The position numbers and the translations under genes were made by a program. A DNA stretch of 64,000 bases from Neobacillus cucumis (GTDB taxonomy: Bacteria; Bacillota; Bacilli; Bacillales_B; DSM-18226), in NCBI RefSeq assembly GCF_016107705.1, contig NZ_JAEHGC010000003.1, positions 434,001 to 498,000 on the forward strand. Direction: 5' to 3'. Under the pieces are notes generated by a model that was given only the letters and a program-made list of their open reading frames with translations, had not been told where the DNA came from and did not search any database. Within the stretch, counting starts at the first letter, position 1. Each line of letters starts with the position of its first letter. This document shows, piece by piece, positions 63,394-64,000 of the stretch.

Positions 63394-64000
63394 AAAACGG
63401 GTATTCTTCCTATATTTCGCAATTGGCAAAAGACATTCAGCCTTCGGGAATTCGCAAATTTTTCGACTTGGCTGCCAGTATGGAGGGCGTCATTTCGTTA
63501 GGGGTGGGCGAGCCGGATTTCGTCACACCATGGAATATTCGCGAGGCAACGATTCTTTCGCTCGAGCAGGGGATTACCTCTTATACTGCCAATCCGGGGT
63601 TGCTGGAATTACGCCAGGAAATCTGTAAATACTTAAATAATCGTTTTTCAGTCGAATATAATCCTAAAGATCAAGTGATTGTTACCGTCGGGGCAAGTCA
63701 GGCAATTGATCTCGCCTTCCGTGCGATTTTAAACCAAGGGGAAGAAGTTTTGATTGTTGAACCAGCATTCGTTGCATATGCTCCATTGGTTGCATTGGCT
63801 GGCGGTAAACCAGTTCCGGTTTCGACTTCACCGGACAACGGGTTTAAGGTAACACCGGAGCAAATCGAATCGGCCATCACGGAAAAAACAAAGGCGATTT
63901 TGCTCTGTTCACCGAACAACCCGACAGGAAGCATGCTGACAAGAGAAGATTTAACGGAACTTGCTAAGATTGTTGAAAAACATGACTTAATTGTTGTTTC
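63390..64000 (+). CDS. alaT: Alanine transaminase-type aminotransferase AlaT, N-terminal part (3' truncated)
   Basis: The ATG overlaps the alaR stop (ATGA at 63390) and the frame is open to the window end, about 203 residues. PLP-dependent fold type I motifs: GVGEPDFVTPWNIREAT, YTANPGLLELRQEI, VTVGASQAIDLAFRAI and the PLP-contact CSPNNPTGSMLTR. The catalytic lysine lies beyond the edge. With AlaR it makes the B. subtilis-like alanine synthesis unit. Confidence 0.88.
   Translation, partial: MKNGYSSYISQLAKDIQPSGIRKFFDLAASMEGVISLGVGEPDFVTPWNIREATILSLEQGITSYTANPGLLELRQEICKYLNNRFSVEYNPKDQVIVTVGASQAIDLAFRAILNQGEEVLIVEPAFVAYAPLVALAGGKPVPVSTSPDNGFKVTPEQIESAITEKTKAILLCSPNNPTGSMLTREDLTELAKIVEKHDLIVV

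Overview
The window reads as a chromosomal segment of a soil-type, spore-forming Bacillaceae (Bacillus/Neobacillus-like). Supporting signs are low-to-moderate G+C, strong AGGAGG-type ribosome binding sites, frequent TTG/GTG starts, the B. subtilis gene order iolABCDE-transporter-iolGHIJ, an opuAA-AB-AC operon with a GbsR-type regulator, an alaR-alaT pair, a YoaE-like molybdoenzyme and a RocB homologue. I saw no tRNA, rRNA, CRISPR array, transposase or phage gene.

Left part, 1-15.6 kb, mostly plus strand: the end of an M20 deacylase overlaps a GNAT acyltransferase and an enolase-superfamily N-acylamino-acid racemase (a D-to-L amino acid conversion set). Then come a YkvI-type transporter, a small sigma-70 factor, a large secreted subtilase with Ig-like repeats and an unusual insert, a LysM-3D wall protein, a YoaE-like molybdopterin oxidoreductase, an SH3 wall protein, and the OpuA glycine betaine importer with its divergent GbsR-family regulator.

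Middle accessory part, 15.7-29.3 kb: a 1430-residue protein is built almost wholly of 57 copies of a 21-residue (three-heptad) unit. Six genes surround it on one side: two GT2-TPR and three GT4 glycosyltransferases and an FkbM methyltransferase. Further on lie a DUF421 protein and two very small genes, one His/Gly/Tyr-rich. I read this as a surface or spore-surface glycoprotein system; it is the best candidate for something undescribed.

Right-centre part, 29.3-55.4 kb, almost all minus strand: a cyclitol/sugar catabolic island. It has a duplicated module of Gfo/Idh/MocA dehydrogenases with AraC-type regulators, an RbsACB-type ABC importer, an IolS-like aldo/keto reductase, an MFS transporter, iolR, and the complete inositol operon from iolA (promoter side) to iolJ. 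The iolA promoter and the ABC importer promoter have nearly the same architecture (TTGACT, a cre site in a 17-bp spacer, TATTAT, then TAACCAA motifs). Two neighbouring promoters instead carry paired AACAAGATA-type direct repeats, expected for AraC activators.

Right end, 55.7-64 kb: RocB-like peptidase and dimethylargininase-like hydrolase with a divergent IclR regulator, a membrane-anchored DUF1906 hydrolase, a CD3324-family protein, a FusB-type EF-G-binding protein, a beta-hydroxyacid dehydrogenase, and alaR followed by the start of alaT, which runs off the edge.

Several dispersed palindromic repeats with the core GGTGMCWGGCACC sit in the intergenic gaps; many serve as terminator-like hairpins.
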